The notes: generated from the letters alone by a model not told the origin. A stretch of 64,000 nucleotides of DNA from Bacteroidia bacterium (GCA_905373475.1 CAJPTC010000009.1:1-64000), one strand, 5' to 3'; positions 1 to 8,785 are shown, counted from the first letter of the stretch. Program-made: numbers and translations.

Positions 1-58
1 TTCTCTTCTGGGGATTTTTATAGGCTAAACATCTCTTCTGCGGCGTTGCATTTATTGC

Positions 59-1003
59 TTGAATTTGGGAATTTTCCATGCTAAGCTGCAATTGCACGTT
101 GCTCATTACCTCTATTGGCTTACTATGGGATGGCTTGCCTTTTTTCTTTATCTCCTCCTCGCGTTGGGCGTTGTTACCTTGATAAAGTGGATAGGTGTTC
201 CTGTGCCGTATGTATGGGGGATTAGTCTTGGGGTGACGATCTTGGTACTAACATTAGGGCACATACATTTTCGCAATCCCGTTGTGAAGCATCAAACAAT
301 AGAACTTGCTCATAGCACAGAGCAAAAGAATAGCATGCGTGTTGTTGCTGTCAGCGATCTGCATTTAGGCTATGGCATCAACAAAGCGAGACTCAAGCAA
401 TATGTTCAGCGCATTAATGAGCAAAAACCTGACCTCATTCTTATTGGGGGCGACCTCATAGATATGTCTGTGCGACCGCTGTGGGAGGAAAATATGCAAG
501 AGGAACTCAATAAGCTGAATGCTCCGTTAGGTGTATACATGGTGCTTGGTAATCATGAATATATCAGTGGGAGCGAGGCGGCTTGTCAGTTTATTCGTAG
601 TACGAACATTAGACTGTTGCGCGACAGTGTTGTGAAATTGCCGAATGGAATACAGATAGTAGGGCGTGATGACAGGAGCAATCCTGCGCGCCAGTCCATT
701 ACAGACCTCCTTGTACAGACAGACCCTGCAACGCCTGTTTTTGTTCTAGATCACCAACCCGCCAATTGGGAAGTGGAACAAATGGTAGATACCAACCGTG
801 CCGACTTCTCTTTTTTCGGACACACGCACAAAGGGCAGATATGGCCTCTTAATTATGTTACCTCTTTGGTGTACAAGCAGGACTACGGTTACCAAATGCG
901 CGATAAAACGCATCTGTACGTATCGTCTGGACTTGGTTTATGGGGGCCGCCCTTCAGAATAGGAACGGATAGCGAAATTGTGGTGATTGACTTTACTTTT
1001 TAG
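59..1003 (+). CDS. Calcineurin-like metallophosphoesterase, membrane-anchored
   Basis: This is a dinuclear-metal phosphoesterase of the YaeI-like group. The metal-binding motifs occur in order: SDLH (99-102), GGDLID (about 130-135), GNHE (164-167), a DHQP segment (232-235) and GHTHKGQ (255-261). Two hydrophobic segments (about 17-40 and 50-66) place the catalytic domain next to a membrane. The substrate is unknown; relatives act on nucleotides, phospholipid head groups or lipid A intermediates. The start is uncertain. The frame is closed by TAA at 26-28, and the first usable start is TTG at 59, with no ATG and no Shine-Dalgarno sequence. Many homologues have extra N-terminal membrane residues, so the 5' end may be frameshifted or truncated here. 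Confidence 0.82.
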   Translation: MNLGIFHAKLQLHVAHYLYWLTMGWLAFFLYLLLALGVVTLIKWIGVPVPYVWGISLGVTILVLTLGHIHFRNPVVKHQTIELAHSTEQKNSMRVVAVSDLHLGYGINKARLKQYVQRINEQKPDLILIGGDLIDMSVRPLWEENMQEELNKLNAPLGVYMVLGNHEYISGSEAACQFIRSTNIRLLRDSVVKLPNGIQIVGRDDRSNPARQSITDLLVQTDPATPVFVLDHQPANWEVEQMVDTNRADFSFFGHTHKGQIWPLNYVTSLVYKQDYGYQMRDKTHLYVSSGLGLWGPPFRIGTDSEIVVIDFTF

Positions 1004-1603
1004 GAGAGTTCCTTCGGAATTGGGGTAATTCTCCTCAATGTGCCATGTGCGAATGAACTTACAGTAGTAGCTATTAGGTGCTCAGGGCGTTTATCTCATT
1101 CCTCTTCCTTATGCCCACTTATTTTTTTAGGCATCACGATATAACAAAGTTTCTCCATACTATAGCTCTTCAAAGCAGAGAAAAGAGCTATGAGGTTCTA
1201 TTTAATCGAGATTAGGTATGCACTCGTAAAATTTTACGGGTCTAGTGTGCGAGAGGGAAATTCTCTCACATAGAAAGAAGCTGAGTAGGCTTTTCTAGTA
1301 GCGCACAGAGCGCTCCTTTTGCGTTTTTCATATTATTGGGATGGGGAGGTGCGCTCGTGCGCGCTAGCGCTGTATTACTTACCTATAATTCATCGCTTAC
1401 AATATGAAGCGGATGCTTTGTTTGAAAATACCAGAGTATGACAATATGTGTAGCTTGGTGTGTCTCCTATTGTGCCGAAATGGGGTAAAATGATGCATAC
1501 GAAAGAACCTTCCGCTGGGAAGTTCTAGAGGAGTGTTTTAAAGGGAAATGGCTTGTTAAGCTTGAAAAGATGCCTTGTAGTAAAGGCTAATTATGCGATA
1601 TTC
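1004..1603. other. 600-base non-coding gap with several dyads
   Basis: I see no convincing gene. The gap contains a weak hairpin right after the phosphoesterase (GGAGAGTT paired with AATTCTCC, 1003-1036), a 9-bp inverted repeat (1162-1170 with 1183-1191), the perfect palindrome CGTAAAATTTTACG (1225-1238), and a GAGAG/CTCTC dyad near 1250-1270. Such clustering suits a decayed mobile or regulatory segment at the edge of the accessory island. Confidence 0.4.
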
Positions 1604-2215
1604 TCAGAATGTTATGTTTTGAGCATCTTGGAACATTGCAGCATTACCCATGTGAATTTGCAATTTATATTGATTATATACATCCATAAGCTCTTTAGGT
1701 GAAAATGCTGTAGCGCCCATAGCATTAGACAATGGACAACTAATTAAACCAAAGAGATTTCGTTTATCAATAGGACATCCATTATCAGATAACTGAGATA
1801 ATGTATCTGTTATCTGCTTGAGTGCATGATCCTTATATCTTTGCCAAGAGTTAGCTTTTTCGCTGTATTTTGTTTCGACAAACAATAACGCATCTCCTGT
1901 ATTGTCTGAAGAGGGGAATAATATTGCATCACATTGCCCGATGCTTTGCTGGGATCTCCAAGCATTGTTCTTTAATCCTAAAGAAATGATCTGTAGAGGT
2001 TCTTGAGAAGATATATTGACTGCATATTGAGATATACCATTGTCTTGAGGTAGAGTCTCAGGTGTGTACACACGGCATCCTCCTGTTCGAGGAGGAATGA
2101 GTTCGTTATGCTCCGTAAAATACGCTCCATCCCAATCTATAATCCACCAGATGGAGGCAGGAGGATGTTGTTGCCAATTACTACTTACCTTCAGGTTTTC
2201 CAGTGATGTTTTCAT
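1604..2215 (-). CDS. Putative PD-(D/E)xK nuclease, partner of the upstream ATPase
   Basis: This 203-residue protein has no family I can name. It has the layout of a PD-(D/E)xK nuclease core: an acidic strand with D96 (CDAILF), then 17 residues later a strand carrying E114-T-K116 (LFVETKYS), followed by an amphipathic helix with QRYKDH and KQITDTL. That D...ExK-helix spacing is typical of restriction-like endonucleases. The start codon lies inside the end of the ATPase gene (35-base overlap), so the two are translationally coupled and probably act together. I infer a nuclease effector controlled by the ATPase. A non-catalytic protein with a chance ExK remains possible. Base composition is visibly more AT-rich than in the flanking housekeeping genes. 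Confidence 0.6.
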   Translation of the reverse strand: MKTSLENLKVSSNWQQHPPASIWWIIDWDGAYFTEHNELIPPRTGGCRVYTPETLPQDNGISQYAVNISSQEPLQIISLGLKNNAWRSQQSIGQCDAILFPSSDNTGDALLFVETKYSEKANSWQRYKDHALKQITDTLSQLSDNGCPIDKRNLFGLISCPLSNAMGATAFSPKELMDVYNQYKLQIHMGNAAMFQDAQNITF

Positions 2216-3437
2216 TAGGAAGTAGTTTTAGGAGTTGGAACATCTCTTCATGATTCTTTTGGAACTCAATGTTGAAAAAATCTTGCGCCAACAAGCTCGT
2301 GTCAGAATGCTGTAGAGATTCAATCTTCCCATTTTTAAGCAACCAAAGTCTCACCTCGGCGGGGTTAATTCTTGTTGTGTCTGAAGGTTTCGCGATGGCA
2401 GCGCTATTCTTTTCCTCAACCAATCCTGCCAACATGCAATTATTTAAGGCATACAAAATATAGGGACTATGAGTTGTAATGGTAAGTGTATGTTGATGTT
2501 TCGTATCCTGAGATAGGTAGGATACGAGATGCCTTAACAAACCTCTTTGGGTAGAGGGGTACAGATTCTGTTCAGGTTCTTCTACTATAAGATGCGTACG
2601 ACCATAGTCTGCTTTATAACCAAGCTCTTTCCATAGCTCATTTAATCTTTTTTCTATAGCCTTCGTTCTGGCCTTTCTCCCCATTTCAGAGAGTAGATCT
2701 ACAATGGAAGCTAGAGCTGGTGCTTTCTTTTTGATGTGTTCAATCTCCGCAGGACTAAATATGCGTTCTGTATGATAAACAGATACCATAACCTCCTCTG
2801 CGACTAGCATAAGAGGAAGTAACGATTGTTGCCCACTTGATCCATGCTGAAGCGCTACCTCATTGTCTGCAACTTTTATAATGTCTCGCTCTTCGCTTTC
2901 TTTATAGCGATATAAAAATGATAAATCAGGTAGATCTACTTCGAAGCTATTTTTTCTTTGGTATGAAGATTTTGCTGCATGCCAGTCATGTAGAAAGCCA
3001 ACCGTACTATCGTAAGTCTCGGTGTATTTACGAATGTTCGCAATACTTGCTACAAAATTTCGCTCAGCAGGGATATACTCAATCTTTGCGTTGCGATAAA
3101 GCTCCCTATTCTTTTTCTTTTTGTATACTGTTTTAGGAGTGCGTTTCCCTGTTTCATATTTCATACTTATTACACACCATGGGCTTTCATAGACTATTTC
3201 AGCATCAGGATTACTAAAATAGTTTTTATCCATATTGTGAAAATCCAACAAGCCTTGGTAAAAATCATATTCCTCTCCCATTGTGATGAATTTTTTTTCT
3301 GCCCACAATGCTTGAGAGATAATTTTGGCAATCGTACTCTTACCTGTAGCTTGTGGTCCCATAAACACATTGATACGCCTAATGTCTAAGCTAACTTCCT
3401 TTAGCGGACCTACATATTTTATTGTTATGTATGCCAT
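2181..3437 (-). CDS. ABC/OLD-like AAA ATPase of a two-gene cassette
   Basis: This is a 418-residue SMC/ABC-type ATPase of the AAA_15/AAA_21 kind found in OLD-like and other defence systems. Visible motifs are Walker A GPQATGKST (27-35), an ABC-signature-like HGSSGQQS (198-205), Walker B LIVEEPEQN (283-291) with the usual double acid, and the H-loop TTHS (321-324). No TOPRIM domain follows, so it is not a complete OLD nuclease. The catalytic partner is probably the overlapping downstream gene. The start ATG lies two bases after the stop codon of an IS30-like transposase remnant, and a -7-like TAGATTTG box sits about 70 bases upstream within that remnant. The AT-rich composition suggests acquisition by transfer. 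Confidence 0.85.
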   Translation of the reverse strand: MAYITIKYVGPLKEVSLDIRRINVFMGPQATGKSTIAKIISQALWAEKKFITMGEEYDFYQGLLDFHNMDKNYFSNPDAEIVYESPWCVISMKYETGKRTPKTVYKKKKNRELYRNAKIEYIPAERNFVASIANIRKYTETYDSTVGFLHDWHAAKSSYQRKNSFEVDLPDLSFLYRYKESEERDIIKVADNEVALQHGSSGQQSLLPLMLVAEEVMVSVYHTERIFSPAEIEHIKKKAPALASIVDLLSEMGRKARTKAIEKRLNELWKELGYKADYGRTHLIVEEPEQNLYPSTQRGLLRHLVSYLSQDTKHQHTLTITTHSPYILYALNNCMLAGLVEEKNSAAIAKPSDTTRINPAEVRLWLLKNGKIESLQHSDTSLLAQDFFNIEFQKNHEEMFQLLKLLPNENITGKPEGK

Positions 3438-3438
3438 G

Positions 3439-3620
3439 TCATGTCCTATTATCCGTTGGTCTCAAATCATAAACGCAACTTTCCGTCCTATTAATAGAAA
3501 TTGCGATGCCAAATCTACGAAAAATATATTCTTTCGGTGTTAAGTGACCGAGAGATTTTCTGTTGCGATTGTTAAGTTGCTCGTGGATGTAAGTCTTATT
3601 TCCCCATTTCCTGCATATTC
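3439..3620 (-). pseudogene. C-terminal remnant of an IS30-like transposase
   Basis: The minus strand reads in frame through HEQLNNRNRKSLG followed by HLTPKEYIF and ends at TGA (3441-3439). The pattern LNxRxRKxLGxxTPxE is the conserved C-terminal signature of IS30-family transposases. Upstream (higher coordinates) only degenerate codons remain, and I see no DDE residues or terminal inverted repeats. The element is therefore dead and truncated. It abuts the start of the ATPase gene and may supply its promoter. Confidence 0.7.
3510..3517 (-). promoter_or_regulatory. Possible -7 box (TAGATTTG) for the ATPase/nuclease cassette
   Basis: Read on the minus strand this is an exact match to the Bacteroidetes -7 consensus TAnnTTTG, about 70 bases before the ATPase start. 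No TTTG -33 element lies 19 bases upstream, so the call is tentative. It falls inside the transposase remnant. Confidence 0.35.
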
Positions 3621-3794
3621 CAGTAGCTTTTTGTGGACTGAAAATTGTGTGTGCTAATTGGTATGGCTATTGCGTGTTCACCTTCTAATTGCTTAGTTTT
3701 GTAGGGTACTACAACAGATTTAGAGACAGAAAAGTGTGTTAGCAAACAACTAAAGCCGCGCTACGTATAACGCAAAAGACATTGATTGTACAGA

Positions 3795-6485
3795 ATGACA
3801 CAAACACATCACTACACAGGGCTGAGTGAACAGGAGGTGGCTGCTAGCCGCGCTAAATACGGAGAAAATGTGCTTACCTCTCCGAAACGAACACCTCTCT
3901 GGAAACAATATCTAGCGAAGTTTACAGACCCTATCATTATTATACTCCTTGTGGCCTTATTACTTTCCACAGGTGTTGCCTTCTACGAATACAGTGTGGG
4001 CGAGAGTGATGTCAGTGCCTTTTTAGAACCAGCGGGCATCTTGCTCGCCGTACTGCTTGCCACAACAGTGGGTTTCTTCTTCGAGGTAAGTGCTAATAAG
4101 AAATTTGAGATCCTCAACCAAGTAAACGACGATACTGCGGTCAAGGTAATTCGCAACGGGAGTATACACGAGGTCTCCAAACGACAAGTGGTAGTGGGCG
4201 ATATCGTAGTGCTTGGCACTGGCGAAGAAGTGCCCGCAGACGGCGAACTCCTCGAAGCCGTGTCGCTCCAAATCAACGAATCTACACTGACAGGTGAGCC
4301 CGTGGTAAAGAAGAGTACTGACCCCAATGAATTCGATGCGCAAGCCACCTATCCCACAAATCACGTACTTAAAGGTACATCTGTGGTAGATGGGCATGGC
4401 GTTATGCGCGTGCTATCCGTGGGCGATGCGACCGAATACGGTAAAGTGTACGAAGGTGCACAGATTGACAATTCGGTAAAAACACCTCTGAATCAGCAGC
4501 TCGATCGCCTCTCTGCGCTTATTACTAAGGCTTCCTATATTCTGGCGGCCCTCATATTCGTGGGGCGTCTGATTACCTATTTCCACGAAGCAGGCGGACT
4601 CGTCGTTTCTGATTGGATTCTCTTTGGAGCATACTTGCTACAGACTGCTATGATTGCCGTAACGGTAATTGTGGTGGCTGTCCCCGAAGGGCTTGCCATG
4701 AGCGTTACCTTCAGCCTTGCTTTGAGTATGAAGCGCATGCTCTCTACCAACAACCTGGTGCGCAAGATGCATGCGTGCGAAACGATGGGCGCTACCACCG
4801 TTATTTGTACCGATAAAACTGGTACGCTCACGCAGAACCAAATGCGGGTTTACGAAACAACGTTTTTCAACGAGGAGCAGATTAAAGATCTCATTAAAGA
4901 GGGTATTGCTGTTAATTCTACTGCGTTTCTCGATTTTTCCAATCCCGATAGAATAGAAGCATTGGGGAATCCTACCGAAGGGGCGCTCTTGCTCTGGCTA
5001 CACGACAAAGGGGCAGATTATGCTGCGCTGCGTGAAGGTGCGCCCCTTGTTGAACAGCTTACATTCTCTACTGAGCGCAAATATATGGCAACCATTGTGC
5101 AGTCTGCGGTTCTGGGGAAACGTGTCTTGTATGCGAAAGGTGCGCCAGAATACTTGCTAGAATTCTGTCACGAATTGCCTGTGGCTAAAGAGGAGTTGTT
5201 TTCAGACCTTCTCGTCTATCAAAACAAAGCAATGCGCACCCTCGGATTGGCATACCAGGTAATAGAGGAGGGCGATACGACTGAATATATAAAGGACGGT
5301 CGCTTGAACGGAGCAAAGTTGACCCTAATGGGAATTGTTGCCATCTCTGACCCGATTCGTGCCGACGTGCCCGCTGCTGTAAAAGAGTGTTTGGCGGCAG
5401 GAATAGATGTAAAGATTGTGACGGGCGATACCCCTGGAACTGCAAAAGAGATAGGGCGTCAGGTAGGTTTGTGGGGAGCATACGAGCCAGAATCGCATCA
5501 AATGACAGGGACGGAGTTTGCCGCTATGAGCGACGCCGAGTTGCTCGAGCGTATCCTAGACCTAAAGATTATGTCGCGTGCTCGCCCGAGTGATAAGCAA
5601 CGATTGGTGCAGCTTCTGCAACAGAAGTCGCAAGTAGTGGCTGTTACAGGCGATGGTACGAACGATGCCCCTGCTCTTAATGCGGCACAAGTTGGGCTAT
5701 CTATGGGCGATGGCACTTCAGTGGCGAAGGAGGCTAGCGATATCACGATTCTAGACAACTCCTTTACAAGTATTACACGCGCGGTAATGTGGGGGCGCTC
5801 GCTCTATCAGAATATCCAGCGGTTCATCCTTTTCCAGATGACGATAAACGTGGCGGCTTGCCTTATCGTGCTACTGGGGGCGTTTCTTGGCACAGAGTCG
5901 CCACTTACGGTTACGCAGATGCTATGGGTCAACCTCATCATGGATACTTTTGCTGCGATGGCACTAGCTTCCTTGCCTCCCAATGAACGCGTGATGCGCG
6001 ACAAACCGCGTAATCCAGCTGAGCATATTATTACGAAGGCTATGGCAAAGAATATCCTCGGTGTAGGACTCTTCTTTGTAGTGCTCCTGTTTGGTCTGAT
6101 ACAATATTTCAAGCACGTAGAGCTTACGTCATTAACCGAGTTCAGTATTTCCGATTTTATAGGTAATTTCTGCAATTTTAAGGAAGGACACCTTTCTGCG
6201 TATGAGTTATCGCTATTCTTTACTATTTTTGTTTTGTTACAGTTCTGGAACATGTTTAATGCAAAGGCATTTCTGAGTGGTCGTTCCGCATTTGTCGCAA
6301 TGCGAGAGAGCAGAGGCTTCTTGGGTGTAGGTGCAATCATTCTGCTGGGGCAGGTCGTGATAGTAACTTTTGGCGGCAGTCTCTTTAGTATAGTTCCATT
6401 GAAGGCTGTAGACTGGGTTATTATTTTCGTTGCCACTTCGCTGGTGCTGTGGGTAGGTGAGCTTGTACGTTTGTTGAGAAGATAA
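3795..6485 (+). CDS. Calcium-translocating P-type ATPase (PMCA type)
   Basis: This integral membrane pump is expected to export Ca2+ with ATP. The phosphorylation motif CTDKTGTLT has its aspartate at residue 340, and the actuator TGEP (in STLTGEPVVK), the M4 motif VAVPEGLA and the hinge GDGTNDAPAL are all present. PEGL in M4 is characteristic of type IIB calcium ATPases. The N-terminal cation-ATPase domain and the C-terminal membrane block are complete, giving 896 residues, a normal length. I chose ATG at 3795; the TTG nine bases upstream only adds MYR. The gene is followed after 24 bases by a DUF805 gene and may be co-transcribed with it. Confidence 0.93.
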   Translation: MTQTHHYTGLSEQEVAASRAKYGENVLTSPKRTPLWKQYLAKFTDPIIIILLVALLLSTGVAFYEYSVGESDVSAFLEPAGILLAVLLATTVGFFFEVSANKKFEILNQVNDDTAVKVIRNGSIHEVSKRQVVVGDIVVLGTGEEVPADGELLEAVSLQINESTLTGEPVVKKSTDPNEFDAQATYPTNHVLKGTSVVDGHGVMRVLSVGDATEYGKVYEGAQIDNSVKTPLNQQLDRLSALITKASYILAALIFVGRLITYFHEAGGLVVSDWILFGAYLLQTAMIAVTVIVVAVPEGLAMSVTFSLALSMKRMLSTNNLVRKMHACETMGATTVICTDKTGTLTQNQMRVYETTFFNEEQIKDLIKEGIAVNSTAFLDFSNPDRIEALGNPTEGALLLWLHDKGADYAALREGAPLVEQLTFSTERKYMATIVQSAVLGKRVLYAKGAPEYLLEFCHELPVAKEELFSDLLVYQNKAMRTLGLAYQVIEEGDTTEYIKDGRLNGAKLTLMGIVAISDPIRADVPAAVKECLAAGIDVKIVTGDTPGTAKEIGRQVGLWGAYEPESHQMTGTEFAAMSDAELLERILDLKIMSRARPSDKQRLVQLLQQKSQVVAVTGDGTNDAPALNAAQVGLSMGDGTSVAKEASDITILDNSFTSITRAVMWGRSLYQNIQRFILFQMTINVAACLIVLLGAFLGTESPLTVTQMLWVNLIMDTFAAMALASLPPNERVMRDKPRNPAEHIITKAMAKNILGVGLFFVVLLFGLIQYFKHVELTSLTEFSISDFIGNFCNFKEGHLSAYELSLFFTIFVLLQFWNMFNAKAFLSGRSAFVAMRESRGFLGVGAIILLGQVVIVTFGGSLFSIVPLKAVDWVIIFVATSLVLWVGELVRLLRR

Positions 6486-6509
6486 TCACTAAAAATAGGA
6501 GGTTAGAGA

Positions 6510-6905
6510 ATGAATGGCTTTATAGCTCTGTATTTGAAAGTGTTGAAAGAAAACTACATCAACTTTAAGGGACGCGCAGGGCGTGCCGAGTTCTGGGTTT
6601 TCACAATCATCAACTGCATTATTACTGGGATTTTGTATTCCGTGGGTGGTTTAATTCATCCGATTTTAGGTTATATTCTCTCTGGCTTGTTTGTGCTGGC
6701 TGTCCTTTTGCCAGGTTTGAGCGTAGCGGCTCGTCGTTTGCACGATATAGGAAAAGGAGCAGGGTGGATCTTTATCAACTGTGTGCCTTTTGTCGGCTCA
6801 ATCTGGTTCATCATTCTTTGTATAAAAGAAAGTGAACCTAACGAGAATCGTTTTGGTGCTGTGCCCGAGCCGTGTGACCCAACAAAATGCGATTGCTGCA
6901 AATAA
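6510..6905 (+). CDS. DUF805 membrane protein with a cysteine-rich tail
   Basis: This is a 131-residue DUF805 protein. The family signature is present: an amphipathic NFKGRAGRAEFW entry, hydrophobic segments at about 31-43 and 50-70, the conserved ARRLHDIGKGAGW motif (about 75-87), and a last membrane segment with PFVGSIW. The family is widespread and its function is unknown. Unlike the next paralogue it ends in a C-x5-C-x-CC tail (CDPTKCDCC), which could bind metal. It starts 24 bases after the calcium ATPase, preceded by the purine-rich AGGAGG-like sequence ataggaggttag, and ends before a strong terminator. Confidence 0.88.
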   Translation: MNGFIALYLKVLKENYINFKGRAGRAEFWVFTIINCIITGILYSVGGLIHPILGYILSGLFVLAVLLPGLSVAARRLHDIGKGAGWIFINCVPFVGSIWFIILCIKESEPNENRFGAVPEPCDPTKCDCCK

Positions 6906-6931
6906 GTGGTAGTTATTGAACGATGCTATAG

Positions 6932-6966
6932 AATCCCAGAACTCAGAAGAGTTCTGGGATTTTTTT
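6932..6966 (+). terminator. Rho-independent terminator after the first DUF805 gene
   Basis: There is a perfect 13-bp stem (AATCCCAGAACTC with GAGTTCTGGGATT) with a four-base loop, followed by a run of T. It closes the calcium ATPase-DUF805 unit. Confidence 0.92.
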
Positions 6967-7047
6967 GTGATAAGAGTAATGACGGGCGATCGGTTTGCTG
7001 AGAGAAATGCATATTGTATTATTTTTGCGCGATAAATATTGATTGAG

Positions 7048-7464
7048 ATGTTAGAGTATGTGCAAAAGTGTTTCAGACACTATGTTGATTTCTCGGGGCG
7101 CGCGAGACGTAAAGAGTATTGGTTCTTTGTCCTATTTGAGATCTTGGTGATATTCGTCTTGACGAATCTTTTAGGAGTTTTCATTGCTTTAGATAGTATG
7201 GGTGGAGTTATCTTGACTTCTGTACTCCTCGTTATTTTCGCGCTTGCTGTTCTTCTCCCTGGCTTAGCGGTAATCGTTCGTCGACTGCATGATATAGACA
7301 AAAGTGGCGGTTGGTTCTTTATAAATTTTATACCGTTTGTTGGTTTTATCTGGCTCTTGGTGCTAATGTGTAAGGCTGGTACGGTAGGCGAAAATCGCTA
7401 CGGAGCTGATCCTAAAGCTCCTGAGCATAACGAGACGGAAAGCCTTAAAAACGGCGCGGAATAG
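7048..7464 (+). CDS. DUF805 membrane protein (second copy)
   Basis: This is a second DUF805 protein, 138 residues from the ATG at 7048. An upstream in-frame TTG at 7039 is less likely. It has the same order of features as its neighbour: DFSGRARRKEYW, two hydrophobic segments, VRRLHDIDKSGGW, then FIPFVGFIW. Its tail is charged (HNETESLKNGAE) rather than cysteine-rich. The two genes look like a tandem duplication that has diverged considerably. Each has its own terminator, so they are separate transcription units. Function is unknown; the protein is predicted to be in the inner membrane. Confidence 0.86.
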   Translation: MLEYVQKCFRHYVDFSGRARRKEYWFFVLFEILVIFVLTNLLGVFIALDSMGGVILTSVLLVIFALAVLLPGLAVIVRRLHDIDKSGGWFFINFIPFVGFIWLLVLMCKAGTVGENRYGADPKAPEHNETESLKNGAE

Positions 7465-7542
7465 GACTTCAAGAGCAAGGCTAAGGGGGCTTCCTATTAG
7501 ATCGCTACACTCTACCTTTAAGCAGGAAAGTGGCAAATTTTG

Positions 7543-7577
7543 TCCCAAGATGTGTACTGCACGTCTTGGGATTTTTT
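7543..7577 (+). terminator. Rho-independent terminator after the second DUF805 gene
   Basis: TCCCAAGATGTG pairs with CACGTCTTGGGA (one G-U pair) across a short loop, followed by six T residues. Confidence 0.9.
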
Positions 7578-7578
7578 G

Positions 7579-7906
7579 TGTTGCAAAACAGGGCTTGGGG
7601 CACTTCGTGTGTAGGTGTGTCTAGAATGCTTTTGTAGACGCGCTTTGCGCTGTTAAACGCCGTCCGTGCGAATTACCCGTAGAACAGGCATTTCCTCTGA
7701 TCCTACCTCCCAATTTGCCTTTTAGCGTAAGATGGTAGGAGCTTCAGCGCATTGCGTTGTAACGTAAATCCTCAAATCTCGTTCCTATAAGGCGGGGATT
7801 AGGGAGCGCCTTTTGTCTATTACAAACCTTCCTATATCACCTGTTTAAGTACACGTGTAGCTATTATAGGTATGTTCACAACTGCTTCAACAATCAAGAA
7901 TATAGT
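7579..7906. other. Non-coding gap upstream of the etf operon
   Basis: There is no gene here. The region contains an inverted repeat TCCTACC (7701-7707) with GGTAGGA (7734-7740) and leads into the etfB promoter. I see nothing else that I can support. Confidence 0.4.
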
Positions 7907-7914
7907 TACTTTTG
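7907..7914 (+). promoter_or_regulatory. Probable -7 box (TACTTTTG) of the etfB-etfA-acyl-CoA dehydrogenase operon
   Basis: This exact TAnnTTTG match lies 25 bases before the etfB ATG. The -33 region (around 7883) contains only a weak TTCA, so the -7 box carries the call. Confidence 0.55.
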
Positions 7915-7939
7915 TGTTTGACGAGGAAAATAATTCGAG

Positions 7940-8785
7940 ATGGAGGAATTACGAATAGTAGTTTTGGCAAAACAAGTGCCAGACACCCGTGCTGCCGGCA
8001 AAGATGCCATGAAAGCAGATGGTACGGTAAACCGTGCAGCGTTGCCTGCAATTTTTAATCCCGAAGATTTGAATGCGCTAGAACTCGCGCTAGAACTCAA
8101 GGATGCCAATCCCGATATACGTGTTACGCTTCTCACCATGGGGCCGCCTCGTGCAGCCGATATTATCCGAGAAGGCTTGTACCGTGGTGCAGACGACGGT
8201 ATCTTACTTACCGACCGCGCCTTTGCTGGGTCAGATACATTGGCAACCTCATACGCGCTTGCTTGCGTAGTACGTAAGTTGAATCCTGCCATGGTCATCG
8301 CTGGGCGTCAAGCTATTGATGGCGATACGGCGCAAGTGGGTCCCCAAGTGGCGCAGAAGTTGGGGTGGCCGCAGATCACCTACGTAGAGTCTGCAAGACT
8401 CGAGGGGAAGACGGTTTTTGCCCGTCGGCGCGTTGAACGCGGGGTAGAAGATCTCAAGGCTACATTGCCTTTGTTGCTAACGGTTAATGCAACTGCTCCT
8501 GAGTGTCGTTCGCGAAATGCAAAACTCCTTATGCAGTGGAAACGTGCAGCTGCTCCCTCTGAAAAAGTGGCAGAGGACGGATATAAACATCCGCTTATTG
8601 AAGAGTGGAATGCTGCGATGCTTGATGCAAATCCCGAAGAATTAGGACTTTCAGGTTCGCCAACCAAGGTTAAGACGGTAGAAAATGTCGTCTTCCAAGT
8701 GAAAGAATCGAAGAGCTTTGACTCAAGTGCCGCCTCTGTAGATGAGCTGGTGCGCGAGTTAATGGCAAATCATACAATTGGCTAG
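7940..8785 (+). CDS. etfB: Electron transfer flavoprotein, beta subunit
   Basis: This is the beta subunit of the heterodimeric ETF, which binds AMP or FAD and passes electrons from acyl-CoA dehydrogenase. It begins with the family hallmark VLAKQVPDT and contains NPEDLNALELALEL, the TMGPP segment, the GRQAIDGDTAQVGPQ motif and a C-terminal recognition-loop region (VKTVENVVFQVKE). Length (281) is normal for the FixA/EtfB group. It is first in an operon with etfA (28 bases between genes with the GTG start chosen there) and an acyl-CoA dehydrogenase. That grouping is the arrangement used in anaerobic amino-acid or crotonyl-CoA metabolism, possibly with electron bifurcation. Confidence 0.95.
   Translation: MEELRIVVLAKQVPDTRAAGKDAMKADGTVNRAALPAIFNPEDLNALELALELKDANPDIRVTLLTMGPPRAADIIREGLYRGADDGILLTDRAFAGSDTLATSYALACVVRKLNPAMVIAGRQAIDGDTAQVGPQVAQKLGWPQITYVESARLEGKTVFARRRVERGVEDLKATLPLLLTVNATAPECRSRNAKLLMQWKRAAAPSEKVAEDGYKHPLIEEWNAAMLDANPEELGLSGSPTKVKTVENVVFQVKESKSFDSSAASVDELVRELMANHTIG

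Noticed and set aside
5807..6436. 209-codon antisense frame in the calcium ATPase
   Set aside because: It runs opposite a complete, well-conserved gene and resembles no protein.
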